Source: Pseudomonas huaxiensis (GTDB taxonomy: Bacteria > Pseudomonadota > Gammaproteobacteria > Pseudomonadales > Pseudomonadaceae). Taken from it: a stretch of DNA of 64,000 bases. The notes under the pieces are model-generated. The model did no database searches. It had not been told where the DNA came from and saw only the letters and a list, made by a program, of their open reading frames with translations. Each line of letters opens with the position of its first letter. Position 1 is the stretch's first letter. The stretch lies in contig NZ_QKVL01000001.1 of assembly GCF_003231275.1 (NCBI RefSeq), positions 620,001-684,000 of the forward strand. The letters are read 5' to 3'. The position numbers were made by a program, and so were the translations under genes. Shown here one piece after another: positions 1 through 8,283 of the stretch.

Positions 1-1
1 C

Positions 2-757
2 CATCGCCCGGACTGGGTGCAGTCGACCTGGGCCGGAATCACGCCGCTGCTGGCCAATGGCTTGCCCCGTGAATACCGCCTGACCCGCGCCGTAGGCATC
101 TTCGGCCAGGTCATGGCCGAGTACGTGCTGACTTACATGCTTGGCCACGAACGCGAAGTGCTGAGCCGGCTGATGAGCCAGGTCGAGCGCAAGTGGGATG
201 GCCGCTCCGGGCGCAGCCTGGAAGGGCGCCGGGTGCTGATCGTTGGCACCGGTGACATCGGTCGCCAGGTTGGCGAGTTCCTCGTGCCGTTCGGGGTTCA
301 CCTCTATGGCGTCGCCAGCCAGCCACGTGTGTTGGCGCCGTTCATCGAAGTAGCGGGGCTGGACGACCTCGGTCGTTTGGTGGGCGAGGTGGACTATGTA
401 GTCAACCTGCTGCCGGATACGCCGGCTACCCACGATATCTATGACGCTGCGCTGTTCGCCCGTTTCAACCCCGATGCGCTGTTCATCAATGCCGGTCGTG
501 GCATGGCGGTGGTCGATGGTGACCTGGTCGAAGCACTGACCAAAGGCCATCTGGCCGGCGCGGTGATCGATGTCTGCCGCCAGGAGCCGCTGCCGCGCAA
601 TCATCCGTTCTGGACCGCCCTGGGCCTGCTGCTGACCGGGCACAGCTCGGCGCCGACCTCGCCGGTGGCGATGGCGCGGTTGTTCGTCGAGAACCTGGGG
701 GCGTATGGCGCGGGAGAGGAATTGCGTGGGGAAGTGGATTTCGCGCGGGGGTATTGA
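2..757 (+). CDS. D-2-hydroxyacid dehydrogenase, 5' end outside the window
   Basis: C-terminal 251 residues of an NAD(P)-dependent D-2-hydroxyacid dehydrogenase. The reading frame is open to the left edge, so the true start lies upstream; the GTG at position 17 is only the first in-window start-like codon. The Rossmann nucleotide-binding glycine motif GTGDIG is visible about 75 residues in, followed by the family's INAGRG arginine loop, the glutamate in DVCRQEPLP and the catalytic-type histidine in GHSSAPTSP. These are the Arg/Glu/His positions that reduce 2-keto acids or oxidise 2-hydroxy acids (glyoxylate/hydroxypyruvate reductase type). The substrate cannot be told from sequence. A REP sequence follows directly. 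Confidence 0.85.
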   Translation, partial: HRPDWVQSTWAGITPLLANGLPREYRLTRAVGIFGQVMAEYVLTYMLGHEREVLSRLMSQVERKWDGRSGRSLEGRRVLIVGTGDIGRQVGEFLVPFGVHLYGVASQPRVLAPFIEVAGLDDLGRLVGEVDYVVNLLPDTPATHDIYDAALFARFNPDALFINAGRGMAVVDGDLVEALTKGHLAGAVIDVCRQEPLPRNHPFWTALGLLLTGHSSAPTSPVAMARLFVENLGAYGAGEELRGEVDFARGY

Positions 758-782
758 GGCCTCACTGGGCCAGCTCCAAACC

Positions 783-810
783 TTGTGGGAGCTGGCTTGC
801 CAGCGATGAG
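783..810 (+). repeat. single REP sequence
   Basis: The stretch TTGTGGGAGCTGGCTTGCCA and the bases after it, including GCGATG, form a short imperfect palindrome of the Pseudomonas REP type. The same motif recurs inside the fold-back element at 28657-29121. It lies between two convergent genes, where it may help to stop or stabilise transcripts. Confidence 0.75.
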
Positions 811-821
811 GCAATAGAAGC

Positions 822-1415
822 TTACAGCGTAAAATCACCCTCGGCCGCCAGCTCACTCAGCGGACGACGCGGGCTCGGCACTTCACGGGCCTGCAGGTAC
901 TCGGCCAGGGTCGCCTTGTCGCCCAGCTTGCCGATGGCGATGACCGCATGCAGCACGTACTCGTCAGGGATCTTCAGTTCCTTGCGGGTCAGTTCCTGAT
1001 CGAAACCGGCCATGCCGTGGGTGTGCCAGCCGCTCAGGCTGGCTTGCAGGGCCAGGTGACCCCAGGCGGAACCGGTGTCGAAGGTGTGCCACAGCGCCGG
1101 GGTTTCTTCACTGGCGCCCGGGGCGGTGAAGGTGGTCTTGGACAGCACGATCACCAGCGCCGAGGCATGCTGCGCCCAGCTACGGTTGAATTCGTTGAGC
1201 AGGCCCAGGTAACGCTCCCAGTTCGCGGTGTCGCGACGGGCGAAGAGGAAACGCCACGGTTGCGAGTTGTAGGCCGACGGTGCCCAGCGTGCGGCTTCGA
1301 GGAAACTCAGCAGGGTTTCTTCGGCGATCGGCTCGGCGGTGAAGGCCCGCGGTGACCAGCGCTGGATGAACTGTTCGTTGATGGCGTATTCGGCAACGCG
1401 AGGATTGGCGCTCAT
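822..1415 (-). CDS. nitroreductase family protein
   Basis: FMN-dependent oxidoreductase of 197 residues, the usual size for a single-domain nitroreductase. The N-terminal RWSPRAF and the following EAARWAPSAYNSQPWRF are the conserved FMN phosphate and ring contacts of the family. The C-terminal half has the GWHTHGMAGFD dimer-interface segment. The start at 1415 is preferred over an upstream codon at 1472 because AGGAAC lies a few bases before it and the family begins close to this point. It probably reduces nitro-aromatics, quinones or a related electron acceptor using NAD(P)H; the natural substrate is unknown. It converges with the hydroxyacid dehydrogenase across the REP. Confidence 0.85.
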   Translation of the reverse strand: MSANPRVAEYAINEQFIQRWSPRAFTAEPIAEETLLSFLEAARWAPSAYNSQPWRFLFARRDTANWERYLGLLNEFNRSWAQHASALVIVLSKTTFTAPGASEETPALWHTFDTGSAWGHLALQASLSGWHTHGMAGFDQELTRKELKIPDEYVLHAVIAIGKLGDKATLAEYLQAREVPSPRRPLSELAAEGDFTL

Positions 1416-1563
1416 GCGGGTTCCTGACAGGGGGTATGAAATGATTTGCAAAACTACGCCTGTCCTACACACCCTGACAAGCGGTCTGGCAAAGGCGAAG
1501 CACTCGTCCTAGACTGGCGCCGCTCGATAGAGCAGAAGAATTTTGAAACAGGATCACCGCGAC

Positions 1564-2013
1564 ATGCAGGCAACTCCCGAACCGTTCTGGACCCGCAAGA
1601 CCCTCGAGCAGCTCGATCGTCTGGAGTGGGAGTCGTTGTGCGATGGTTGCGGCCTGTGCTGTCTGCAAAAGCTCGAAGACGAAGACGACAACAGCGTCTA
1701 TTACACGCGGATCGCCTGCAAACTGCTGGACCTGAAGACCTGCCAGTGCAGCGACTACCCCAACCGCTTCGCGCACGTGCCGGACTGCATCCAGCTCACC
1801 CCGGGCAAGGCGGATCAGTTCAAATGGCTGCCGCCTACCTGCGGTTATCGCCTGGTCAGCGAGGGCAAGGACCTGCCGCGCTGGCACCATCTGGTCTGTG
1901 GCGACCGCGAGCAGGTGCACAAGCAGCGCATATCACAATCCGGACGCATGCTCAGCGAGGAGAGCGTGGACGAGGATGACTGGGAAGACTATCTGATTTT
2001 CCGCGCCAGCTAA
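1564..2013 (+). CDS. YcgN family cysteine-cluster protein (UPF0260)
   Basis: 149 residues, matching the length of Pseudomonas YcgN-like proteins. The cysteine cluster CDGCGLCC near residue 30 and later [15 protein letters not shown] are the hallmark spacing of the zinc/iron-sulfur-type YkgJ/YcgN superfamily, in which the cysteines bind a metal cluster. The first Met of the open frame (1543) is less likely than the ATG at 1564, which matches the family N-terminus ([17 protein letters not shown]) and has AGGA about 10 bases upstream. The cellular role of the family is not established. It is followed 49 bases later by the M61-like gene on the same strand. Confidence 0.85.
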   Translation: MQATPEPFWTRKTLEQLDRLEWESLCDGCGLCCLQKLEDEDDNSVYYTRIACKLLDLKTCQCSDYPNRFAHVPDCIQLTPGKADQFKWLPPTCGYRLVSEGKDLPRWHHLVCGDREQVHKQRISQSGRMLSEESVDEDDWEDYLIFRAS

Positions 2014-2062
2014 GGCTTGAGCCTGCTTTCGCGGTCATCGCATTAAAACAAGGAGTCGGGCG

Positions 2063-3283
2063 ATGTCTGTGCGTCACCATCTGGCGTGGGTCGTTTTGTT
2101 GCTGGCGAGCAACGCCGCCTGGGCGAAAAAAGTCGATCTGGACTACCACGTGCGCTTGCTGCCGCAAACAGGGCAGGCCGAAGTGCGCGTGACCCTCGCC
2201 GACGGCGCGCCGGTCCGCAGCCTGGATTTCGACTTGGGCAATGAAGGTCTGTACAGCGATTTCAAGGCCGACGGTCCGTGGCAACCACAGGCCGACAACC
2301 AGCGCGGCGTCTGGCGTCCTGCACCGGGCAAGGCCAGCCTGAGCTATCGAGTGCACCTCAACCATCGCATGAAGAATGGCAGCCATGACAGCCGCCTGTC
2401 GCCGGAATGGGCGCTGTTTCGCGGTGATTACCTGGTGCCGCCAGCCCGACTCGACCAGCAGGACGGCACCGAACTGGTGGCCCGACTGACCCTTGAGCTG
2501 CCCGCCGGCTGGAAAAGCATCGAAACTGCCTGGCCGCGGATAGGCAAGCAGCGTTTTCGCATCGACAACGTCTCGCGCCTGTTCGACCGCCCCACGGGCT
2601 GGATGCTGGCTGGCAACGTTGGCGCCCGGCGTACACGGCTGGGCGACACCGAGGTCAGCGTGGCTGGGCCGTTCGGCCAGGGGGTGCGGCGGATGGATGC
2701 GCTGACGTTACTGACCTTCGTCTGGCCGCAATACCAGGCGGTGTTCCCGCGTACTCCGCCGAAGCTGCTGCTGGTTGGCGCGCGCGAGCACCTGTGGCGC
2801 GGCGCGCGGGCGGCGAACAATTCGATCTTCCTCAACAGCGCCACGCCGCTGGTCAGCGAGAACGGCAGCAGCCCGCTGTTGCGCGAACTGGTGCGGGTGT
2901 TCGCGCGGATCAGCGACCGCGAGCGCAGCGACTGGATCACCGAGGGGCTGGCCGAGTACTACTCCATCGAACTGCTGCGCCGTGCCGGCGGCATCAGCGA
3001 TGACCGCTACCAGGCGCTGCAAGCGCGGCTGAACAAGGAAGGCAAGGCGGTCACCAGCGTGCGTGGCGAGCAGATCAGCGGCGCCACTGTTGCCCGTGCC
3101 GTGCTGTTGTTGCAGGCGCTGGACCGGGAGATTCGCTTGCACAGCCAGAACAAGCGCTCACTGGACGACCTGACCCGCGCATTGATGCGGGTGAACAGCG
3201 TGAGTACTGCGGAGTTCGTGCAATTGGCGGAGAGTGTGCTGGGGCGGGAGTCTGAGGTGTTGCAGAGTTCGCTGTTGAAATAG
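2063..3283 (+). CDS. exported M61/M1-like peptidase homologue lacking the HEXXH zinc motif
   Basis: 406 residues with a clear signal peptide (hydrophobic core LAWVVLLLAS, cleavage near AAWA, about residue 21). Residues 25-190 look like an all-beta aminopeptidase N-like domain. The later segment RELVRVFARISDRERSDWITEGLAEYYS (274-301) has the layout of a gluzincin active site, with the glutamate of WITEG kept at E294. However, the HEXXH is replaced by R274-E-L-V-R278, so both zinc histidines are arginine. It is therefore probably a non-catalytic relative, for example a periplasmic binding or scaffold protein; that is inference. The start has GGAG about 10 bases upstream. A strong hairpin follows the stop. 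Confidence 0.6.
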   Translation: MSVRHHLAWVVLLLASNAAWAKKVDLDYHVRLLPQTGQAEVRVTLADGAPVRSLDFDLGNEGLYSDFKADGPWQPQADNQRGVWRPAPGKASLSYRVHLNHRMKNGSHDSRLSPEWALFRGDYLVPPARLDQQDGTELVARLTLELPAGWKSIETAWPRIGKQRFRIDNVSRLFDRPTGWMLAGNVGARRTRLGDTEVSVAGPFGQGVRRMDALTLLTFVWPQYQAVFPRTPPKLLLVGAREHLWRGARAANNSIFLNSATPLVSENGSSPLLRELVRVFARISDRERSDWITEGLAEYYSIELLRRAGGISDDRYQALQARLNKEGKAVTSVRGEQISGATVARAVLLLQALDREIRLHSQNKRSLDDLTRALMRVNSVSTAEFVQLAESVLGRESEVLQSSLLK

Positions 3284-3290
3284 CGCAGGC

Positions 3291-3330
3291 TTCATCGCTG
3301 GCAAGCGGAGTGCTGCTTGCCAGCGATGAA
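3291..3330. terminator. bidirectional hairpin terminator
   Basis: A perfect 16-bp stem, TTCATCGCTGGCAAGC (3291-3306) and its reverse complement (3315-3330), with an 8-base loop and TCTTT after it. It sits between two convergent genes and is itself REP-like in sequence. Confidence 0.75.
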
Positions 3331-3339
3331 TCTTTCAAA

Positions 3340-3702
3340 TCACGGTTTCGGATTCACCAACGAAACATTCCCCGTCACCGTCGCTTCCCGCGTAGCCGCC
3401 TCGGCGCTTGCCTTCAGCGCCTTCAACTCACTGCCGCTGCGCTCAATCCGCGAACGGATCTGGTCGAGGTCGGCGCGGCCGCGTTCCAGCAGGCTCTTGG
3501 CCGAGCAATGGCCGGTGACGCCACGGGCCAGCACTGCGCCGCCGATCGCCATCTGTATCAGGCCGAACAGGCCGCCGCGGCGCAAACCCTTGCCAACCAT
3601 CAATACGCCAGTGGCCACGGAGCCCGCGCGCTCCCAGCCGTGGACGTTCTGCTCGGGCGTGCTCTGGAAAGGCGTAGTCGGAATCTCGATCTTCTGGGAC
3701 AT
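3340..3702 (-). CDS. small membrane protein with a DUF2892-like segment
   Basis: 120 residues. Residues 20-75 (NVHGWERAGSVATGVLMVGKG ... IQMAIGGAVLARGVTGHC) read as two closely spaced membrane segments, similar to the inner-membrane DUF2892/YgaP-like membrane domain. The C-terminal part is a charged, probably coiled helix (RADLDQIRSRIERSGSELKALK). The ATG at 3702 is chosen over the upstream TTG at 3708 because GGAG lies 8 bases before it. No function can be assigned. It is transcribed away from the RNA methyltransferase gene, 75 bases downstream of it on the same strand. Confidence 0.65.
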   Translation of the reverse strand: MSQKIEIPTTPFQSTPEQNVHGWERAGSVATGVLMVGKGLRRGGLFGLIQMAIGGAVLARGVTGHCSAKSLLERGRADLDQIRSRIERSGSELKALKASAEAATREATVTGNVSLVNPKP

Positions 3703-3777
3703 GGACAATGCTCCTGTCGGGTGCGTGATAGTCAGCAGACCGCCGGTGCGCGACCGGCGTTCCCTCGGTGTGGCCGG

Positions 3778-4248
3778 TTACTTGAAGCGCGGGCCGGAGC
3801 GGGTGTTCAAACCCTTGGCCATACGGTCGTACAGCACCACGTTGACGGTGGCCGCAAGGTTCATGCAGCCGTTGGTCGGGATGTAGATGGTTTCTTCGCA
3901 CCAGGCACGGACGTCGTCGTCCAGCGAGCCGTCTTCAGGGCCGAAGATGTAGATGGCGCGATCCGGGTGGGTGTATTCCGGCAGCGGGCGGGCGCCCTCG
4001 ACCAGTTCCACGGCGACCGGGGTGCACCCCAGGGGAATGATTTTCTGCAGGTCGTCGATGCCGATCAGCGGGATGTCGTAGTGGACCCGCTTGGTGTCGG
4101 TGACGAAGTCGCGAGCGCGTTCATAACGCTTGCCGGTGTAGAACACCGAGTTGACGCCATAGCAACCGGCGGCGCGCATGACCGAGCCGACGTTTTCCGG
4201 GGATTTGGGGTTGTACAGGCCGATGCAGCTGTACCGTTTGTTCGCCAC
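3778..4248 (-). CDS. TrmH/SpoU family RNA methyltransferase
   Basis: 156 residues, the size of a minimal SPOUT 2'-O-ribose methyltransferase domain without an extra RNA-binding extension. Conserved motif 1 is visible as NPKSPENVGSVMRAAGCYG near the N-terminus. The C-terminal knot motifs are AIYIFGPEDGSLDD and IPTNGCMNLAATVNVVLYD, which bind S-adenosylmethionine. It probably methylates a ribose in tRNA or rRNA; the precise nucleotide cannot be told. The gene starts about 70 bases from the yajD stop and shares its direction, so the two may be co-transcribed. Confidence 0.88.
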   Translation of the reverse strand: MANKRYSCIGLYNPKSPENVGSVMRAAGCYGVNSVFYTGKRYERARDFVTDTKRVHYDIPLIGIDDLQKIIPLGCTPVAVELVEGARPLPEYTHPDRAIYIFGPEDGSLDDDVRAWCEETIYIPTNGCMNLAATVNVVLYDRMAKGLNTRSGPRFK

Positions 4249-4320
4249 GTGCCGGGCCCCTTCGCAAAAAAGCGCGATTATACGGGGTCACCGGCATGGC
4301 TTTGCACGAAAAGTCGGACT

Positions 4321-4692
4321 TCAGTCCTTCTTCAGCAACCCGGCGAGCCCGGCGAACGGGTTATGGGTGGCCTTGGCGATGCTCGGGGTGCTCAGCGAGC
4401 CTTCGCTGAAGTACTGCTGGTCGGTATAGCGGGAGTGCTCGTTGTCGTGGCAGTACAGGCACAGCAACTCCCAGTTGGAGCCGTCCTGGGGATTGTTGTC
4501 GTGGTTGTGGTCGCGGTGGTGCACGGTCAGTTCGCTCAGGCGTTTGCCGGCGAACTCACGGGCGCAGCGGCCGCAGACGTGGGGGTACATTTTCAGGGCT
4601 TTTTGGCGATAGCCACGTTCATCGTCGCGCTTGGCGTCGGCGAGGATACGGTCGAGCCGCGCAGTGGCGGCAGCGGAGGAAGATGAAGTCAT
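4321..4692 (-). CDS. yajD: YajD family HNH nuclease
   Basis: 123 residues, the family length. The zinc knuckle CGRC at the middle and CLYC near residue 90 bracket an HNH core read as HHRDHNHDNNPQDGSNWELLCLYCHD. This places it in the HNH nuclease superfamily as YajD. The protein is conserved across gamma-proteobacteria but its cellular substrate is not known. It sits upstream of the RNA methyltransferase gene on the same strand and is divergent from the small proline-rich exported protein. Confidence 0.85.
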   Translation of the reverse strand: MTSSSSAAATARLDRILADAKRDDERGYRQKALKMYPHVCGRCAREFAGKRLSELTVHHRDHNHDNNPQDGSNWELLCLYCHDNEHSRYTDQQYFSEGSLSTPSIAKATHNPFAGLAGLLKKD

Positions 4693-4816
4693 TTTTATAC
4701 CTGCTCGGGCTTGTTACGGTTTTGACGTCAGTTTAACGCCACTGCCCGCGCCTGGGCAGGCAAACCGCTGCTTGGCGGAGTAGCCTGTAGTGTAGAACCT
4801 CGACCAGGAGCCCTCC

Positions 4817-5089
4817 ATGCGTCTGACGAGCATCCTGCTTTACCTGACTTGTATCGCCTCGGCCCAGGCCGCCGACCTGCAACCGCGGGTTATCGCACCG
4901 GTACCCGGCGCCCCGGGCACCGCCACTCCGACCCCGTATCCGCAGGTATCGCCGCCTGTCGTGCCGCGTGCTGCTTCCGGCAAGCCGGGAGCGCCGTTGC
5001 TGCCACCCGTGCCGCTGCCCGCACCGCCCAAGGATCAACCGTTGCCGGGGTTATCCCCGGATGACGGAAGGCGGGCGAAAGACGATTAG
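4817..5089 (+). CDS. small proline-rich exported protein
   Basis: 90 residues. A signal peptide (MRLTSILLYLTCIASAQA) is followed by a mature part rich in Pro, Ala and Gly (PGAPGTATPTPYPQVSPP, PPVPLPAPPKDQPLP). The ATG has a CAGGAG sequence about 9 bases upstream. The low-complexity mature part suggests a periplasmic linker-like or disordered protein; no known family is recognised. Its last 4 bases overlap the 3' end of the convergent cNMP-binding gene. Confidence 0.6.
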   Translation: MRLTSILLYLTCIASAQAADLQPRVIAPVPGAPGTATPTPYPQVSPPVVPRAASGKPGAPLLPPVPLPAPPKDQPLPGLSPDDGRRAKDD

Positions 5090-5559
5090 ACCTGCTGTGA
5101 CAAGCGTTGGCCGTCGAGCATGCGCAGCCGCCTGGACAGGGCCACGGCCAGCGCGCGGATGATTTTCGCGGCGATCTTCGGCGCGTCATTGAGCATTTTT
5201 TCCAGCGCGTCCTTGCCCAGGCTGAGCAACTGGCAATCGCTGGCGGCCAGGCACGACGCCGAACGCCGCTCGCCGTCCAGCACGGCCATTTCGCCGAAGG
5301 CGCGGCCCTTGCGCAGGATGGCGATTTCCACTTCGCGGCCGTCGGCGTCGGTCTTGCGCACCGATACCTGGCCGTGAACGATGATGCACATGAAAGTGCC
5401 GGCATCGCCTTCGCGGAAGATTTCCTGGCCCGCGTCCATGCTGCTCAGGGCGAAATAGCCGGCGGCGGCGAGGAAGTCGCCGGGCAGGAGCTGGTCGAAC
5501 AGGCCGCAGTCCATCAACAGGTCGCGGATTTCGTTGGTGAGGAAGGTGGCTTCAGGCAT
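5086..5559 (-). CDS. cyclic nucleotide-binding (Crp-like) domain protein
   Basis: 157 residues comprising one cNMP-binding beta-roll without the C-terminal DNA-binding helix-turn-helix of Crp. The phosphate-binding cassette is intact at AFGEMAVLDGERRSASC, including the glutamate and arginine that contact the cyclic phosphate. The start at 5559 fits the family; an upstream ATG at 5622 would add 21 residues of unlike composition. Probably a stand-alone signalling or regulatory subunit that senses a cyclic nucleotide; its partner is unknown. Confidence 0.8.
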   Translation of the reverse strand: MPEATFLTNEIRDLLMDCGLFDQLLPGDFLAAAGYFALSSMDAGQEIFREGDAGTFMCIIVHGQVSVRKTDADGREVEIAILRKGRAFGEMAVLDGERRSASCLAASDCQLLSLGKDALEKMLNDAPKIAAKIIRALAVALSRRLRMLDGQRLSQQV

Positions 5560-5596
5560 CGCGTTCCGTCTTTCTTGTTGTCGAGTTGTGGTGATC

Positions 5597-5620
5597 GCAC
5601 CGCGACTGGCGTCGCGGTGC
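5597..5620. terminator. hairpin downstream of ptrB
   Basis: Perfect 10-bp stem GCACCGCGAC / GTCGCGGTGC with loop TGGC, between the oligopeptidase stop and the start of the cNMP-binding gene on the minus strand. There is no clear T-run, so it may act as a transcript-end stabiliser or a weak terminator. Confidence 0.5.
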
Positions 5621-5645
5621 AAGCTCTGACAACGGAAAACGCGAT

Positions 5646-7697
5646 TTACACCACATCCAGCTCATTCAGGATGAAGGCATATTCCAGCGCCACGTCGCGC
5701 AGGCCCTGATAACGCCCGCTCATGCCCCCGTGGCCGGCGCCCAGTTCGGTCTTGAGCAGCAGGGGATTGTCGTCGGTGCGGGTCACCCGCAGGCGCGCCA
5801 CCCACTTGGCCGCTTCCCAGTACTGCACGCGGCTGTCGTTGTAGCCGGCGATCACCAGCATGGACGGGTAGGCCTGGGCCTTGACGTTCTCGTAAGGCGC
5901 ATACGCCTTGATCCGCGCATAAACCTCCGGTTCCTGCGGGTTGCCCCATTCGTCGTATTCGGTGACGGTCAGCGGCAGTTCGGGGTCGAGCATGGTGTTG
6001 AGCACATCGACGAACGGCACTTCGGCGATGGCGACCTTGAACAGTTCCGGGCGCTGGTTGAGTACCGCGCCGATCAACAGGCCACCGGCGCTGCCGCCGC
6101 TGATCGCCAGTTGCCCGGCGCTGGTCACGTTCTCGGCGATCAGGTGTTCGGCGCAGGCGATGAAGTCGTCGAAGGTGTTCTGCTTGTGTTCCTGCTTGCC
6201 GGCGCGATACCAGGCTTCACCCAATTCGCCGCCGCCACGCACATGGGCGATGGCAAAGGCCACGCCGCGCTCCAGCAAGCTCAGGCGGGCGTGGGAGAAC
6301 CACGGGTCGAGGCTTTCGCCGTAGGCGCCGTAGCCGTACAGGTACAGCGGCACCGGAAGGCCGAGGTCTTCGCGGCGCTGCACCAGGCTGATCGGGATGC
6401 GCGTGCCGTCGCCCGCAGTAGCCCAGAGGCGGCGGCTGACATAGGCGTCGGCATCGAATGGGCCGAGCACCGGGGTTTGCTTGAGCACGGCCTGCTCGCC
6501 GTTGGCGAGGTCCAGTTGACGCACCTGCGCCGGGCGGTTCAGCGCCTCGTAGCGCAGGCGGATGCGCGAACTGGTGAATTCCAGGCTGTCCTGCACGTAC
6601 AGGCTGTAGGCGGCATCCGGCAATTGCACGCGGTAGACCGGCAACCCCGCCGGATGCACTTCGATGATCGGCAGGCCGCCTTCGCGCAGGCTCAGGGTCA
6701 GGGCGCTGGCGTTGAGGGTCAGGCCTTCCAGCATGATGTCATCGCGGTGCGGGACCAGTACCTGCCAGTCGGTGCGGCTCGGTACCGCGTCGCTCGTCGC
6801 CTGGAACAAAGCGAAGTTGATGCCGTCCTGGTTGCTGCGGATCAACCAGCGCCACTCGCCGCAGAGCTGGCCGTGGTCGGGGTAGTACTCGTGGCCTTCG
6901 ACCCGTGCGGCCAGGCAAGTGAAGGACTGCTCCGGGGTTTCAGCGTCCAGCACCCAGGCTTCGCTAGTGGTCTTGCTGTTGAGCAGCAGGATCAACTGGC
7001 GCTCGGAACTGGCCCGGTAGCAGTGCAGGAAGAAGCGTCCGTCGGCTTCTTCGAACACTGTCTCCGCATCGCTGCTGCCGAGGCGGTGGCGATACAGGCG
7101 GAAGGGCCGGTGGGTGTCGTCCAGTTCGGTGAAGAACAGCGTCTGGCTGTCGTTGGCCCAGGTCATGCTGCCGTCGCAGTCGTCGAACGGCAGCTCGCGG
7201 ATTTCGCCGCTGGCCAGTTCCTTGATGTACAGGGTGTAGATCTCGTCGCCGCTGGTGTCGAGGCTGTAGGCCAGGCGCTGGTGGTCGGGGCTGACGTTGA
7301 AGGCGCCAAGGCTGAGGAAGCCGCCATCGGCGAGGGCGTTGGGGTCGAGCAGCAGCTCTTCGCGGTCCTGGTCGACGGTGTTCGAGTCGTCCGTCGGACG
7401 CGGGCAGCGATAGTGCCGCGGGTATTCGTCGCCCGCCGTGGTGCGGGTGTAGTACAGGTACGGGCCCCAGGGCGAGGGCAGCGACAGATCCGTTTCGAGG
7501 ATGCGGCCCTTGATCTCTTCGAACAGTTGCTCGCGCAGGTCCGCCTGGTCGGCCAGTTGCGCCTGCTGGTAAGCGTTCTCGGCTTCCAGGTAGGCCATGA
7601 CCTCCGCGGCGTCGCGCTCCTGTAGCCAGGCGTAGGGATCCGGTCCGTCGCCCTGGCGGGCGATCGGTGCAGGGGAAGCGTTGGCGGTAGCGGACAT
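5646..7697 (-). CDS. ptrB: S9 family prolyl oligopeptidase / oligopeptidase B
   Basis: 683 residues, close to the usual length of oligopeptidase B. The first 400 residues form the beta-propeller cap and the rest the alpha/beta-hydrolase domain. The nucleophile serine is in AISGGSAGGLL, the aspartate in IAGYNDSRVQYWE and the histidine in GAGHGGMSGRY. Oligopeptidase B cleaves short peptides after basic residues in the cytoplasm, and no signal peptide is present. The start is at ATG 7697 in a divergent promoter region shared with the membrane protein at 7780. Specificity (basic versus proline) is inferred from overall similarity only. Confidence 0.82.
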   Translation of the reverse strand: MSATANASPAPIARQGDGPDPYAWLQERDAAEVMAYLEAENAYQQAQLADQADLREQLFEEIKGRILETDLSLPSPWGPYLYYTRTTAGDEYPRHYRCPRPTDDSNTVDQDREELLLDPNALADGGFLSLGAFNVSPDHQRLAYSLDTSGDEIYTLYIKELASGEIRELPFDDCDGSMTWANDSQTLFFTELDDTHRPFRLYRHRLGSSDAETVFEEADGRFFLHCYRASSERQLILLLNSKTTSEAWVLDAETPEQSFTCLAARVEGHEYYPDHGQLCGEWRWLIRSNQDGINFALFQATSDAVPSRTDWQVLVPHRDDIMLEGLTLNASALTLSLREGGLPIIEVHPAGLPVYRVQLPDAAYSLYVQDSLEFTSSRIRLRYEALNRPAQVRQLDLANGEQAVLKQTPVLGPFDADAYVSRRLWATAGDGTRIPISLVQRREDLGLPVPLYLYGYGAYGESLDPWFSHARLSLLERGVAFAIAHVRGGGELGEAWYRAGKQEHKQNTFDDFIACAEHLIAENVTSAGQLAISGGSAGGLLIGAVLNQRPELFKVAIAEVPFVDVLNTMLDPELPLTVTEYDEWGNPQEPEVYARIKAYAPYENVKAQAYPSMLVIAGYNDSRVQYWEAAKWVARLRVTRTDDNPLLLKTELGAGHGGMSGRYQGLRDVALEYAFILNELDVV

Positions 7698-7779
7698 GGG
7701 GTTCTCTTGGCTGGGGGGCGCCTGCGCGCGGAAAAGCCGTTATCATAAGCGCCTGTTTGCCTACCTTTCCACGGACGCC

Positions 7780-8262
7780 ATGACCGAAAACGACTATCTG
7801 TTCGCCTGGGGCCTGTACGCCCTGGCCGCCTTGGGCTGCCTGTGGGTGGGTTTCCGCATCACCGGCTGGATGTGGCGCTGGCTGCGCGAGCCGCTGCGGG
7901 TGCTGATGGCGGTGCTGCTGCTGACCCCGACCATCATCGACCCGGTCAAGGAGCTGTTCGCCCCGGCCATCGCCATCACCGCCCTCGACATGCTGTTCAA
8001 GGTTGGCAACAACGTCTGGCGCGCCGCTTCCGATCTGGCCATGTACGGCATGATCGCCTTTGCCCTTTACCTTATCTTCGTCGCCATCCGCCTGCCGCTG
8101 GAGGCCCGCGCCCGTGCCCGTCGCGAGCGTGCCGAAGCCGCCGCCAAGCGTGATGCCGACGAGGTCATGGCCGAGCCCGTTACAAGTGCCAGCCGCTACC
8201 GCGAGGAGCCGCCGGAATTGCCGCCGGGCGGCCCGCGCCAACGCCTTGAACCGCGTCTGTAA
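7780..8262 (+). CDS. small inner-membrane protein of unknown function
   Basis: 160 residues with three hydrophobic segments: YLFAWGLYALAALGCLWVGF, VLMAVLLLTPTIIDPV and LAMYGMIAFALYLIFVAIR. A long positively charged, Arg/Glu-rich tail follows (LEARARARRERAEAAAKRDADE). The ATG at 7780 is chosen because the upstream part of the open frame lies in the ptrB promoter region and is not protein-like. It is often labelled MFS transporter in Pseudomonas genomes, but it is far too short for that. It lies 21 bases before the amidotransferase gene and probably shares its transcript. Confidence 0.7.
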   Translation: MTENDYLFAWGLYALAALGCLWVGFRITGWMWRWLREPLRVLMAVLLLTPTIIDPVKELFAPAIAITALDMLFKVGNNVWRAASDLAMYGMIAFALYLIFVAIRLPLEARARARRERAEAAAKRDADEVMAEPVTSASRYREEPPELPPGGPRQRLEPRL

Positions 8263-8283
8263 CGCCCTGGAGCGACCCGAGCA

